Shown piece by piece: positions 23,751 to 33,175 of a stretch of 64,000 nt of DNA. The position numbers and the translations under genes are program-made. The DNA lies in contig NZ_RKMB01000030.1 of NCBI RefSeq assembly GCF_003797765.1, positions 1-64,000 on the forward strand, written 5' to 3'. The notes under the pieces were generated by a model. That model was not told the DNA's origin, did no database searches, and was given only the letters and a program-made list of their open reading frames with translations. Source of the DNA: Ramlibacter sp. WS9 (lineage in GTDB: Bacteria > Pseudomonadota > Gammaproteobacteria > Burkholderiales > Burkholderiaceae_C). Position 1 is the stretch's first letter. Every line of letters begins with the position of its first letter.

Positions 23751-26700
23751 ATGATCCGAAATGGCTTCAGATTGAGGGGGGCGCTTGCCGCGGCCCTCGT
23801 GTCCGTGTTGTTGGCCTCGTGCGGTGGCGGATCGGGCGAATCGCCCGCGCCCACCAGCCAGGCGCCGCAGTCCCAACCGCAAAGTGCCGCGGTCGCCGAA
23901 GCGCCGATGAGCGCTGCCGTGGACGTCACTTCGGTTGACGCCGCCAACGACGATAAGGCCCTGCGCAGGGGCCAGGCCAAAGTCAACGGCAAGGTCTATA
24001 TCGTGCAGCTGGCGGAGATGCCGGTCACCGCATACAGCGGCGGCATCCAGGGCTACGCGGCCACCAAGCCGCGCAAGGGCCAGAAGATCGATCCCAATTC
24101 CCCGCAAGTCAGCCGGTACAAGGGCTATCTGGCGTCGCGCCACGACATGGTGCTGGCCCAGGCCGGCGGCGCAAGAAAACTCTATAGCTACGGCTACGTC
24201 TTCAACGGCTTCGCGGCGGAGATGAGCGAAGCGCAGGCCCAGAAGCTGGCGCGTGTGAAGGGTGTGCTGTCCGTGACGAAGGATGAGATGCGGCCCATGG
24301 ACACGTCGTCCACGCCGTCGTTCCTCGGTCTCTCGGGCTCGGGTGGGTTTTGGAACACGACGGGCGCGACCGGTGAGAACGTCATCATCGGCATGGTCGA
24401 CAGCGGCATCTGGCCCGAGCACCTGAGCTTCTCTGACCGCACCGGCGCCAACGGCAACGCAACCAAGGACGGCAAGCTGGCTTACCAGCAGGTCCCCGGC
24501 TGGCATGGCAAGTGCACGCCCGGTGACTTCTTCTCCGCCACCGATTGCAACCAGAAGATGATCGGCGCGCGCTACTACAACGCGGGCTTCGGCGGCAACT
24601 CCGGCGTGGCCGAAGCTTTCCCCTGGGACTTCAACTCGCCGCGCGACTTCGACGGTCACGGTTCGCACACGGCGTCCACCGCCGGCGGCAACTCGGGCGT
24701 TGCGGCCACCGGCCTCGCCGCGCCTTTCGGCAACATCAGCGGCATCGCGCCGCGTGCCCGCATCGCCACCTATAAAGTGTGCTGGGGCGGCCTGGACGGC
24801 GGCTGCGCCAACTCCGACAGCGTGGCCGCCATCGACCAGGCGGTGGCCGACGGCGTCGACGTGATCAACTTCTCGATCGGCGGAACCCGTACCAATTTCC
24901 TGGACCCGGTGGAGGTCGCGTTCCTGTTCGCCGCCGATGCGGGCGTGTTCGTCGCCGCATCCGCCGGCAACAGCGGTCCGGACACCAGCACGGTGGCCCA
25001 CCCGGGCCCGTGGCTGACGACGGTCGCCGCCGGCACGCACAACCGCAGTGGAGATGGCTCGGTCACACTCGGCAACGGCACCACGTATTACGGTGCTTCC
25101 GTCGCGGGCGCACTGGCGTCTTCACCCTTCATCGACTCCATCACTGCCGGCCTTCCGGGTGCGGACCCGGTGAAGGTCGCCCTGTGCTACGCCGCGTCGG
25201 ACAACGCGGGCGCCGCGGTGCTGGACCCGGTCAAGGTCGCGGGCAAGATCGTGCTGTGCGACCGCGGCGTCACCGGCCGCACGAGCAAGAGCCAGGCGGT
25301 GAAAGAGGCGGGTGGCGTCGGCATGGTCCTGGTCAACACAAGTCCCAATTCAATCAATGCCGACATGCACGCCGTGCCGACGGTGCACCTGCCAAACACC
25401 GACCGCGTCGCGCTCAAGGCCTATGCGGCCACCGTGGGTGCGACGGCTTCCATCGCGCAGTCTGTCATCGTCGCAACCGCGCCGGCCCCGTTCACGGCGA
25501 GCTTCTCTTCGCGCGGCGTGCTGCTCGCAGGCGGCGGGGACCTGCTCAAGCCCGACCTGATCGCACCGGGCCAGGACATCCTGGCCGCGGTGGCGCCCCC
25601 GGGCAACAACGGCAAGCTGTTCGACCTGTACAGCGGCACGTCGATGTCCAGCCCGCACATCGCCGGCCTGGGCGCGCTGTTCAAGCAGCTCTATCCCTCA
25701 TGGTCGCCGATGGCGATCAAGTCGGCGCTGATGACGACGGCCAACGACGTGCTCGACGGCCCCAACACCCATCCGCTGGTGATCTTCCGGCAGGGCGCCG
25801 GCCACGTGCGGCCGATGGTCGCGAAGAACCCGGGCCTCGTCTTCGACTCGGGCTACGTCGACTGGTTGGGCTTCCTGTGCGGCACACAGCTCTCGCCATC
25901 GGTCTGCACCGGCGCGGGCATCCCGGTGCTGGACCCGAGCAACCTGAACGTCGCATCCATCGCCATCGGCGACATGGCCGGCGTGCAAACGGTGACGAGG
26001 CGCGTCACGAACGTCGGCGGGGCCGCGGCCACGTACACGCCTTCGTTCACCGGCATGGCCGGCGTCAACGTGGCGATCAGTCCCGCATCGCTGACGCTTG
26101 CGCCCGGCGAGACCAAGCCGTTCACGGCGAGCTTCACGCGTGCCGCGGCCGCGGCCAACGCTTTTGTCGGCGGCCAGCTGACGTGGAGCGACGGCTCGCA
26201 CCAGGTTCGCATCCCGATGGTGGTGCGGCCGGTCGCATTGGCGGCCCCGGCGCAAGCGGCGACCAGCTACAACGTGACGTTCGGGTACGACGGCCCGTTC
26301 ACCGCCACGCCGCGCGGCCTGATCGCCGCCACGACGGCACTGGGCTCGGTCGCGACCAACGGGACGGTCGACTTCACCATCGAGATTCCGGCGGGCACCA
26401 CCTACGCGCGCTTCTCGCTGTTCGACAGCGAGGTGAACCAGGCCGCCGACCTCGACATGGAGGTCTACCTGGGCGGCACGCTGGTCGGCAGCAGCGGCAG
26501 TGCGACCTCGGCCGAAGAAGTGAACCTGCTCAACCCGGCCGCGGGCACCTATACCGTGCGAGTGGTGGGCTATGCGGTGCCGTCGGGCGCGGCCAGCTTC
26601 AAGCTGTTCAGCTGGGGCCTGGGCAGCACGTCGGCCGGCAACATGACGGTGTCGGCGCCCGCCACCGCGGTGACGGGGACCACGGGCACCATCACCATCA

Positions 26701-26801
26701 CGACGAGCGGCCTCGCGGCGGGGACGAAGTACCTCGGCTCGGTGGCGTACGGCGGCTCACCGGGCATGCCCAATCCGACGATCATCCGCATCGACAACTG
26801 A
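23751..26801 (+). CDS. Large S8 subtilisin-like serine protease, predicted lipoprotein
   Basis: A 1016-residue protease. ATG 23751 follows gaggga, and the signal ends in a lipobox (LLAS-C24), so the mature protein is probably lipid-anchored. An I9 propeptide-like domain covers about 75-195. The catalytic triad is Asp217 (GMVDSGIWPEH), His303 (DGHGSHTAS) and Ser631 (GTSMSSPHIAGL), with a PA-type insert between His and Ser (about 470-570). A Fn3-like segment and a C-terminal pre-peptidase-like beta domain follow. This layout resembles plant-type subtilases. Monocistronic, with a strong terminator after it. Confidence 0.93.
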   Translation: MIRNGFRLRGALAAALVSVLLASCGGGSGESPAPTSQAPQSQPQSAAVAEAPMSAAVDVTSVDAANDDKALRRGQAKVNGKVYIVQLAEMPVTAYSGGIQGYAATKPRKGQKIDPNSPQVSRYKGYLASRHDMVLAQAGGARKLYSYGYVFNGFAAEMSEAQAQKLARVKGVLSVTKDEMRPMDTSSTPSFLGLSGSGGFWNTTGATGENVIIGMVDSGIWPEHLSFSDRTGANGNATKDGKLAYQQVPGWHGKCTPGDFFSATDCNQKMIGARYYNAGFGGNSGVAEAFPWDFNSPRDFDGHGSHTASTAGGNSGVAATGLAAPFGNISGIAPRARIATYKVCWGGLDGGCANSDSVAAIDQAVADGVDVINFSIGGTRTNFLDPVEVAFLFAADAGVFVAASAGNSGPDTSTVAHPGPWLTTVAAGTHNRSGDGSVTLGNGTTYYGASVAGALASSPFIDSITAGLPGADPVKVALCYAASDNAGAAVLDPVKVAGKIVLCDRGVTGRTSKSQAVKEAGGVGMVLVNTSPNSINADMHAVPTVHLPNTDRVALKAYAATVGATASIAQSVIVATAPAPFTASFSSRGVLLAGGGDLLKPDLIAPGQDILAAVAPPGNNGKLFDLYSGTSMSSPHIAGLGALFKQLYPSWSPMAIKSALMTTANDVLDGPNTHPLVIFRQGAGHVRPMVAKNPGLVFDSGYVDWLGFLCGTQLSPSVCTGAGIPVLDPSNLNVASIAIGDMAGVQTVTRRVTNVGGAAATYTPSFTGMAGVNVAISPASLTLAPGETKPFTASFTRAAAAANAFVGGQLTWSDGSHQVRIPMVVRPVALAAPAQAATSYNVTFGYDGPFTATPRGLIAATTALGSVATNGTVDFTIEIPAGTTYARFSLFDSEVNQAADLDMEVYLGGTLVGSSGSATSAEEVNLLNPAAGTYTVRVVGYAVPSGAASFKLFSWGLGSTSAGNMTVSAPATAVTGTTGTITITTSGLAAGTKYLGSVAYGGSPGMPNPTIIRIDN

Positions 26802-26833
26802 ACTGATCCGGCGCTCGCCGGTTCGAAAAAAAG

Positions 26834-26861
26834 CCGGGGAGCGATCCCCGGCTTTTTTTTG
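26834..26861 (+). terminator. Rho-independent terminator after the subtilase gene
   Basis: A perfect 8-bp stem gccgggga/tccccggc with loop gcga is followed by eight T and preceded by seven A. It can terminate the subtilase transcript, and the A run would also serve the convergent GNAT gene on the other strand. Confidence 0.95.
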
Positions 26862-26884
26862 TTGGAGGCGTCTGCCGCGAAAGT

Positions 26885-27193
26885 TCAGAGCTTGTAGGCG
26901 CGGCGCGTGTCTTCAGTGAGGAGATCGAGGTAGCCGGGGTGTTTGCCGATGTATCCCGCGATGAACTCGCAGGCGGGCACCACGTTCAGCCCGCGCCGGC
27001 GCACGTCGTCCAGCGCGAATTTGGCGAGTTTCGAGCCGAACCCCTTGCCTTCGTGGCCGGGCAGCACCTCGGTGTGGGTGAATTTGACGGCGCCCGGCAG
27101 CAGCTCGTATTCCGCTTGGGCGGCTACGGCGCCGCCCGCCTTCAGCTCGAAGCGGTGGGCGTCTGGATTGTCGGCAATGGCAAAGTCGGTCAT
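26885..27193 (-). CDS. GNAT N-acetyltransferase, YjdJ-like
   Basis: A 102-residue minimal acetyltransferase. The acetyl-CoA loop is LPGHEGKGFGSKL, followed by VVPACEFIAGYIGKHPGY, the diagnostic end of the small COG2388-type GNAT family. ATG 27193 was chosen because residues upstream of it are not family-like. The substrate is unknown. It diverges from the PAS kinase gene. Confidence 0.88.
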   Translation of the reverse strand: MTDFAIADNPDAHRFELKAGGAVAAQAEYELLPGAVKFTHTEVLPGHEGKGFGSKLAKFALDDVRRRGLNVVPACEFIAGYIGKHPGYLDLLTEDTRRAYKL

Positions 27194-27321
27194 GGTGGGT
27201 ATTCTGGAAGGGCCAAGTGGGACTTTACCTTGCCCTCTCGCCGGCCGAGCTGCCGGGTTGGTGCAGTGCCGCATGAATTTACGCCCCGGATGGTTGCGCG
27301 GGGGCGGCGGGCTGGGGTCCA

Positions 27322-29280
27322 ATGCTGGCTATGAACGGAGCGAATCCGCAATTCCTGCCGCTGCCGCCTTCGCGCGAGCGCGAGGCATGGCTGATGCACT
27401 TCGCCGGAGCGTTCGAAAATGCCGTGATCGGCATGACCCTGGTCAGCACGGACCACCGGCGCCTCACCGTGAATCGCGCATTCTGCGAATTCCTGGGCTA
27501 TCCCGAGGAAGAATTGCTGGCGCGCGCCGTGTGCGACCTGATTCACCCGGACGACGTCAACGAGGACTGGCGCCAGCTCGCCATGCTGCTGGCGGGCAAG
27601 AAGGACAGCTACCGCCGCGAAAAGCGTTACCTCCACCGCGACGGCCAGGTGCTGTGGGGCGACTTCAGCTGTACGCTCGCGCGCGACCACAAGGGCCAGC
27701 CACTGTTCTTCATCACGCAGGTGCTGGACATCACCGAGCGCAAGCGCGCCGAGCGGGCGGTGCGTGAGAGCGAGGAGCGTTTTCGCAGCCTCACCGCATT
27801 GTCATCCGACTGGTACTGGGAGCAGGACGCCGAGTTCCGTTTCACGCGGTTCCTGAGCAACGACGCCACGCCGCCCTGGCGCGCCAATCACGACGAACTC
27901 ATTGGCCGCCGGCGCTGGGAGTTGCCGGGTGCGCAACCGATCGAGGGCAGCTGGACGCGGCATCGCGCGCTGCTGGAAGCACACCTGCCGTACCGGGACT
28001 TCGAGTACGTCGATACGCAAAGCCGCGGCGGCCCACGGTTCGTGGCCGTGAGCGGCCAACCGGTGTTCGACGCCGAGGGCCGCTATGTGGGGTATCGGGG
28101 CACGGCGCGCGACATCAGCGCCGGCAAGCGGGCCGAGCAGCGCCTGCGCGACACGCAGGCCATGCTGCGGCTGGCCGCGGAAGTGGGGCGGCTGGGCGCC
28201 TGGGCCTGGGATGTCGGCGCCGCCACACTCGCGTGGTCGGAGGAAGCTTGTGCCATCTTCGAGACGAAGCCGGGCTTCGCGCCCCGGCCCAAGGAAGCGC
28301 TGAGTTTCGTCGCCCCCGAATACCGGCGGGCCGTGCGATCCACGGTGAAGGAGTGCCTGCGCGGCGGGAGCCCGTTCGACATCGAGCTGGAAGTCTTCAC
28401 CGCGCGCGGACGCCGCTTGTGCATCCGCCTGATCTGCGAAGCGGAGTGGGACGCGCGCGGCCGCGTGCACCGCCTGCAGGGGGCGCTGCAGGACGTGTCG
28501 GAGAGCAAGGCGGCGCAGGCCGAGATCCTGCGGCTCAATGCGCAACTCGAGGAACGCGTGCAAAAACGCACCGCGCAGCTGGAGGCCGCGAACCGCGAGC
28601 TGGAAGCCTTCTCGTATTCGATCGCGCACGACCTGCGCGCGCCCCTGAGCTCGATCGACGGCTTCAGCAACAGTTTGCAGTCGAGCGCGGCCGCCGTGCT
28701 GGACGATCGCTCGCATCACTACCTGCGCCGCATACGCGCCGGTGTGCGGCAGATGAGCGAGTTGACCGACGGCCTGCTCTCGCTGGCCAGCTTGTCACGA
28801 GCCGACCTGCGCGATGAACCCGTCGACCTGGCGGACGTGGCGCGCGCTTCGCTGGCGAGTTGCCAGGAGCAGTCGCCGCAGCGATCGGTCGATGCGGTTG
28901 TCGCGGACCATCTGCCGGCCCGGGGCGACCCGCGCCTGTTGGCGCAAGTGATCGGCAACCTGGTGGGCAATGCGTGGAAGTTCACTTCGCGCCGCCCGCA
29001 TGCGCGCATCGAGGTGGGCGGCACGCGAGACCCGGAAGGGCAGTGGGTGTACTTCGTGCGCGACGACGGAGCCGGCTTCGACATGGCGTATGCGTCGAAG
29101 ATGTTCGAGGCGTTTCGCCGCATGCATTCGAACGCGGAGTTCGAGGGCACAGGGATCGGGCTCGCCATCACCCACCGCATCGTCACGCGCCATGGTGGGC
29201 GGATCTGGGCCGAGGCCGCGCCCGACCGTGGTGCCACTTTCTACTTCACACTGGGGGCGTGGGCTGCTGCGCAACAATAG
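27322..29280 (+). CDS. Triple-PAS sensor histidine kinase
   Basis: A 652-residue soluble kinase. Three PAS/PAC modules occupy about 25-145, 150-275 and 280-405, the first ending in the PAC signature VLDITERKRAERA. A short coiled coil (EILRLNAQLEERVQKRTAQLEAA) leads to the HisKA domain with His436 in YSIAHDLRAPLSSIDGFS, and the ATPase domain shows LVGNAWKFT, DDGAGFDM and GTGIGLAITHRIV. No receiver domain or cognate regulator is adjacent. The kinase part resembles the bacteriophytochrome type. An alternative start lies at 27331. Confidence 0.92.
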   Translation: MLAMNGANPQFLPLPPSREREAWLMHFAGAFENAVIGMTLVSTDHRRLTVNRAFCEFLGYPEEELLARAVCDLIHPDDVNEDWRQLAMLLAGKKDSYRREKRYLHRDGQVLWGDFSCTLARDHKGQPLFFITQVLDITERKRAERAVRESEERFRSLTALSSDWYWEQDAEFRFTRFLSNDATPPWRANHDELIGRRRWELPGAQPIEGSWTRHRALLEAHLPYRDFEYVDTQSRGGPRFVAVSGQPVFDAEGRYVGYRGTARDISAGKRAEQRLRDTQAMLRLAAEVGRLGAWAWDVGAATLAWSEEACAIFETKPGFAPRPKEALSFVAPEYRRAVRSTVKECLRGGSPFDIELEVFTARGRRLCIRLICEAEWDARGRVHRLQGALQDVSESKAAQAEILRLNAQLEERVQKRTAQLEAANRELEAFSYSIAHDLRAPLSSIDGFSNSLQSSAAAVLDDRSHHYLRRIRAGVRQMSELTDGLLSLASLSRADLRDEPVDLADVARASLASCQEQSPQRSVDAVVADHLPARGDPRLLAQVIGNLVGNAWKFTSRRPHARIEVGGTRDPEGQWVYFVRDDGAGFDMAYASKMFEAFRRMHSNAEFEGTGIGLAITHRIVTRHGGRIWAEAAPDRGATFYFTLGAWAAAQQ

Positions 29281-29284
29281 CCGC

Positions 29285-30445
29285 ATGGACCCCAGGCAAT
29301 CCACGAAACGAATCTCTACCCGAACGATCCTGATTGCGGCCGCCTTGCTGCTGGTGGCCGCGGCGTTCACGGGGTACGCAATGGGCTGGTGGCGGCCCGG
29401 CGCAAAGGCGGTCGGCCCGGTGCGCATCACGGCACAGCCGGCGGCCATCTGGATTGAAACATCGGATACCGGCCAGTCGCTCAATTTCGACTTCGTGGTC
29501 GAAAACCAGGGCAGCGTTCCACTCGGGATCGACAGCATCGATCTCGTGGCGGTGGACGCCGCCGGCAAGCCTGTGCTGCGGCGCTTCATCGACAGCAACG
29601 GCTTCGCGCCCAGCATCGAGACCGTGCCCGGGCGGGTCGTCGCACCCGGCGGAAAGATCCTGGTGTTCAACCCCTTCCACAGCTTCCGCCCCGACGCCGA
29701 GCTGCACCGACTCACCTACAAGTTCAGCCTGAGCATCCCGCAGGAAGCGCCGGAAACGCAGGCCAGCGTCACGGTCGAGCCGCGGGTCTACACGCCGAAG
29801 ACGCCGCTCTCGTTGCCGGTGAGGGGCAAGCTGCTCGTTCACGACGGGCACGACTACTACGCGCATCACCGGCGCCTCAACACCGAGCATCCCGCGGCGC
29901 GGGAACTGGGCATCACGCGCAACTTCATGCGCTACAGCCTGGACCTCAATCCGACCAACGACGCCTTCGAGCCGTTTCGCGGCAACGGGGCAAAGAACGA
30001 AGACTGGTTTGCCTGGAACCAGCCGCTCTTCGCCACCGGCGACGGCACGGTGGCCGATGCCTTCGACGAGGAGCCCGACAACGTCCGTGGCGGCGTCAAC
30101 CATTTCGATCCGCGGAGCGTGAAATCGAAGCCGATGAAGTTCTACGGCAACTACCTGGTCATCGACCACGGCAACGGCGAGTTCAGCCTGTTCGGGCACC
30201 TGCAGAAGGGCAGCCTGGCCGTGAAGGTGGGCGACAGGGTCACACGCGGCCAGCCGGTGGCGCGAATCGGCAGCTCGGGCAGCTCGAACAACCCGCACGT
30301 TCACTATGAACTGCGCACCGGCAAGGACCTGAACGCCGAAGGGCTGCCCGCCGTGTTCCGCGATTTCAACCGGCACCTGGGTTCGAAGGTGGTGCTGGTG
30401 CCGGCCTCGGCGGTGGACACGGGGGATTTGCTGGAGGCGCGTTGA
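29285..30445 (+). CDS. Membrane-anchored M23-family peptidase
   Basis: A 386-residue protein with an N-terminal membrane helix (ILIAAALLLVAAAFTGYAMG) and a beta-rich middle. The C-terminal LytM/M23 domain shows GNYLVIDHGNGEFSLFGHL and NNPHVHYELR with the HxH motif, so the zinc site looks mostly intact. It would cut peptidoglycan cross-links or act as an amidase activator in the periplasm. It starts 4 bp after the kinase stop and may be co-transcribed. Confidence 0.85.
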   Translation: MDPRQSTKRISTRTILIAAALLLVAAAFTGYAMGWWRPGAKAVGPVRITAQPAAIWIETSDTGQSLNFDFVVENQGSVPLGIDSIDLVAVDAAGKPVLRRFIDSNGFAPSIETVPGRVVAPGGKILVFNPFHSFRPDAELHRLTYKFSLSIPQEAPETQASVTVEPRVYTPKTPLSLPVRGKLLVHDGHDYYAHHRRLNTEHPAARELGITRNFMRYSLDLNPTNDAFEPFRGNGAKNEDWFAWNQPLFATGDGTVADAFDEEPDNVRGGVNHFDPRSVKSKPMKFYGNYLVIDHGNGEFSLFGHLQKGSLAVKVGDRVTRGQPVARIGSSGSSNNPHVHYELRTGKDLNAEGLPAVFRDFNRHLGSKVVLVPASAVDTGDLLEAR

Positions 30446-30449
30446 AGAA

Positions 30450-30853
30450 ATGCTGTCATTGCGGACTTTGATCCGCAATCCATGACTTTCGTAGTTCCCC
30501 GCGTCGCGTCAGGCGGTACCCGGCAGGTCCTCACACTGTGCCGGTCGTCGCTATCGCGCCGACTTCGCTGAGATTCTTGGCCCGGGGCCGGCGCCGTACA
30601 ACTCACAGAGCGCCTGAGGCCGCTCTGTTCGGACAGGTCCGGCGAGTCAGTCAACGAGGCGCGCAAGCGCGCCCGGCCCCGGGCCAAGAATCCCAGCCGC
30701 CACAGAGATCGGCCCTGCCGGGTACCGCCTGACGCTCAGGGATGTATTGACGCGTGACCGTCGCGGACCCAAATGCGTGACTCGGCCGCCGGCCGCGCCA
30801 ACCACAGTCGAACGTAAAGGCATGGATCGCGGATCAAAGTCCGCAAAGACAGC
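30450..30853. repeat. Large nested inverted-repeat element filling an intergenic gap
   Basis: The 450 bp between the M23 gene and gabD holds no credible gene but three nested inverted pairs. The outermost arms are type B repeats at 30450-30484 and 30821-30853, in opposite orientation. Next is a perfect 19-bp pair at 30509-30527 and 30714-30732 (tcaggcggtacccggcagg and its complement). Innermost is a perfect 20-bp pair at 30572-30591 and 30673-30692 (core ttggcccggggccgg). The loop is about 80 bp. Confidence 0.9.
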
Positions 30854-30895
30854 CCCGCGGGGGTCTAGACCACGGGTCGAGCCCACAATGACACG

Positions 30896-32335
30896 CTACA
30901 CGTTCATGATCGTCACGGCGCGTGCGTTCAGGTAGGCATCCATCGCCTCCGGGCCGCCTTCGGAGCCGTAGCCCGAATCCTTGATGCCGCCGAAAGGCAT
31001 TTCGGCGGACGGCATGGCGGGCATGTTGATCCACATCATGCCCACTTCGACGCGGCGCGCGAGCAGGTCGGCGTTCTTCAGCGACTTCGTGAAACCGTAG
31101 CCGGCCAGGCCGAAGGGCAGGCGATTGGATTCGGCGATGGCCTCTTCCAGCGTGTTGAATCCGCGGATCGCAGCCATGGGGCCGAACGGCTCGTCGTTGA
31201 ACACCTTGGCTTCGAGCGGCACGTCCGTCAACACCGTCGGCTGCCAGAAATTGCCTTCGGTGCCGATGCGCTCGCCGCCGTGTGCCACGGTGGCGCCGGC
31301 CTTGATGGCGTCTTGCGTGAACTCGGCCATCGCCGTAATGCGGCGCGGGTTGGCGAGCGGGCCCATGGTCGTGCCTTCGGCGGCGCCGTCGCCGACCTTC
31401 AGTCCTTGCGTGTACTTGACCAGCGCGGCGGCGAAGTCGTTCTTGATGCTCTCGTGCACCAGAAAGCGCGTGGGCGAGATGCAGACCTGGCCCGCGTTGC
31501 GGAACTTCGCGGCGCCGGCGGCCTTGACGGCCAGCGCGACGTCGGCGTCCTCGCACACGATGACGGGGGCGTGGCCACCCAGCTCCATCGTCACACGCTT
31601 CATGTGCTTGCCGGCCAGCGCGGCCAGCTGCTTGCCCACCGGCGTGGAGCCGGTGAACGTGATCTTGCGGATGATGGGATGCGGGATCAGGTAGTTGGAG
31701 ATGTCGGCGGGGTTGCCGTAGACCAGGCCCAGCACGCCGGGCGGCAGACCCGCATCGGCGAAAGCCTTGATCAGCTGTGCCGGCGCTGCGGGAGTTTCCT
31801 CCGGCGCCTTGACGATCATCGAGCAGCCGGCGGCCAGGGCTGCGGCCATCTTGCGCACCACCTGGTTGATCGGAAAATTCCATGGCGTGAAGGCGGCGAC
31901 CGGGCCGACCGGGTCCTTCAATACCATCTGGCGGGCGGCAAGGTTCCAGCGCGAGGGCACGATGCGGCCATACACGCGCAGGCCTTCATCGGCGAACCAT
32001 TCGATGATGTCGGCGGCGGCCATCGATTCGCCTTTGGCTTCCACCAGCGGCTTGCCCTGCTCCTGCGTCAGCAGCAGGCCGATGTCGCCGGCGCGCTCGC
32101 GCATGAAGGCGGCGGCCTTGCGCATGATCTTGCTGCGCTCGGCGGCGGGCATGTCGCGCCACTTCTCGAAACCGGCCTGCGCAGCCGTGAGCGCGCGGTC
32201 CAGGTCGGCGATGCCGGCATGGGCCACGCGGCCAATCTCTTTGCCCGTCGCCGGGTTGAAGACGGCCAGCGTCTTGCCGTCGGCGGCGTCCTGCCACTCG
32301 CCATTGATGAAGAGTTGGGTGTTGGGGTAGCTCAT
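30896..32335 (-). CDS. NAD(P)-dependent aldehyde dehydrogenase, succinate-semialdehyde dehydrogenase type
   Basis: A 479-residue aldehyde dehydrogenase closest in pattern to GabD. Motifs seen: FTPWNFPINQ, FTGSTPVGKQ, the general-base Glu in ELGGHAPVIV and the catalytic Cys in NAGQVCISPTR. It oxidises an aldehyde to the acid with NAD(P)+. ATG 32335 gives the usual GabD start. It diverges from the TetR gene with a palindrome between them, so it is likely under that regulator, and its physiological substrate may then belong to the branched acyl-CoA pathway rather than GABA (inference). Confidence 0.88.
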   Translation of the reverse strand: MSYPNTQLFINGEWQDAADGKTLAVFNPATGKEIGRVAHAGIADLDRALTAAQAGFEKWRDMPAAERSKIMRKAAAFMRERAGDIGLLLTQEQGKPLVEAKGESMAAADIIEWFADEGLRVYGRIVPSRWNLAARQMVLKDPVGPVAAFTPWNFPINQVVRKMAAALAAGCSMIVKAPEETPAAPAQLIKAFADAGLPPGVLGLVYGNPADISNYLIPHPIIRKITFTGSTPVGKQLAALAGKHMKRVTMELGGHAPVIVCEDADVALAVKAAGAAKFRNAGQVCISPTRFLVHESIKNDFAAALVKYTQGLKVGDGAAEGTTMGPLANPRRITAMAEFTQDAIKAGATVAHGGERIGTEGNFWQPTVLTDVPLEAKVFNDEPFGPMAAIRGFNTLEEAIAESNRLPFGLAGYGFTKSLKNADLLARRVEVGMMWINMPAMPSAEMPFGGIKDSGYGSEGGPEAMDAYLNARAVTIMNV

Positions 32336-32462
32336 CTGTGGTCCTGTAGAAACGGGTCGGGGAAACCCGACATTCTCTGGCAATTGGGCTTGGCCTGCTT
32401 TTGACCGCTTTGCCATCCCTGAAAAATCCCTCGGGCCGGCGCGCGGACGAGGCAGTATTTTT

Positions 32463-32480
32463 ACCAAGCGGCTGCTTGCT
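32463..32480. promoter_or_regulatory. Candidate TetR operator between gabD-like and tetR genes
   Basis: An imperfect 18-bp palindrome (accaagcgg/ctgcttgct, seven of nine half-site pairs complementary) sits in the 177-bp divergent gap, 33 bp before the TetR start. Size and position suit a TetR-family operator controlling both directions. This is inference from symmetry only. Confidence 0.5.
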
Positions 32481-32512
32481 AAAAATAGCGGCGTTTGCTA
32501 TGGTTGCCTCCC

Positions 32513-33175
32513 ATGGAGATCGCCGAAGCCCTTCCCGCCGCCGAGCACGCGCCCAAGCGCCCGCGTGGCCGGCCACGCAAGACGCTGGAGGACCGGGATG
32601 ACGGCAACCGGCGCGGCGAGCTGCTGCGGTCGGCCGCCAAGCTGTTTCGGCGCAAGGGCTTCGACGCCACCAGCACCCGCGACATCGCGGCTGCCGTGGG
32701 CATGCAGAGCGGGTCGCCGTTCTATCACTTCAAAAGCAAGGGTGCGCTGCTTTACGCCGTGATGGAGGAGGGCATGCGTTCGGCCATTGAACGGCAGGCC
32801 TCGTCGCTCAAACGCGCGGAGGCAGCCTCGCCCGATGCGGCGCAGCGCCTGGGAGTGCTGGTGCGCAGCCACTTCGACGTGCTGCTCGGGCCGGGCAGCG
32901 ACTTCATTCCCGTCATGCTGTACGAAGCGCGCGCGATCACGCCCCGCCAGCGCGCATCGCTCGCCGAACTGCAAAGCGAGTACGAAGCACCCTGGATACC
33001 GGTGCTGGACGCGCTGCACGCCGACGGCAGGTTGAAAGCGCCGGTGAAGCTCGCGCGCCTGCTGATCTTCGGCGCGCTCAACTGGTCGGCGCAGTGGTAC
33101 GACCGCCGCAAGGGCGCGTCGCTGGACGAACTGGCGGACGCGGCGATGAAACTTTTCATTGGGGAGGCGCCATGA
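32513..33175 (+). CDS. TetR-family transcriptional regulator
   Basis: A 220-residue regulator with an Arg/Pro/Lys-rich leader (PKRPRGRPRK) then the TetR helix-turn-helix (FDATSTRDIAAAVGMQSG, FYHFKSKGALLYAV). The C-terminal ligand domain resembles regulators of acyl-CoA metabolism. Its stop overlaps the SDR start by 4 bp, placing it first in the acyl-CoA operon and suggesting autoregulation. It occupies the position AtuR- or LiuR-type regulators hold, but AtuR identity is not proven. Confidence 0.88.
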   Translation: MEIAEALPAAEHAPKRPRGRPRKTLEDRDDGNRRGELLRSAAKLFRRKGFDATSTRDIAAAVGMQSGSPFYHFKSKGALLYAVMEEGMRSAIERQASSLKRAEAASPDAAQRLGVLVRSHFDVLLGPGSDFIPVMLYEARAITPRQRASLAELQSEYEAPWIPVLDALHADGRLKAPVKLARLLIFGALNWSAQWYDRRKGASLDELADAAMKLFIGEAP

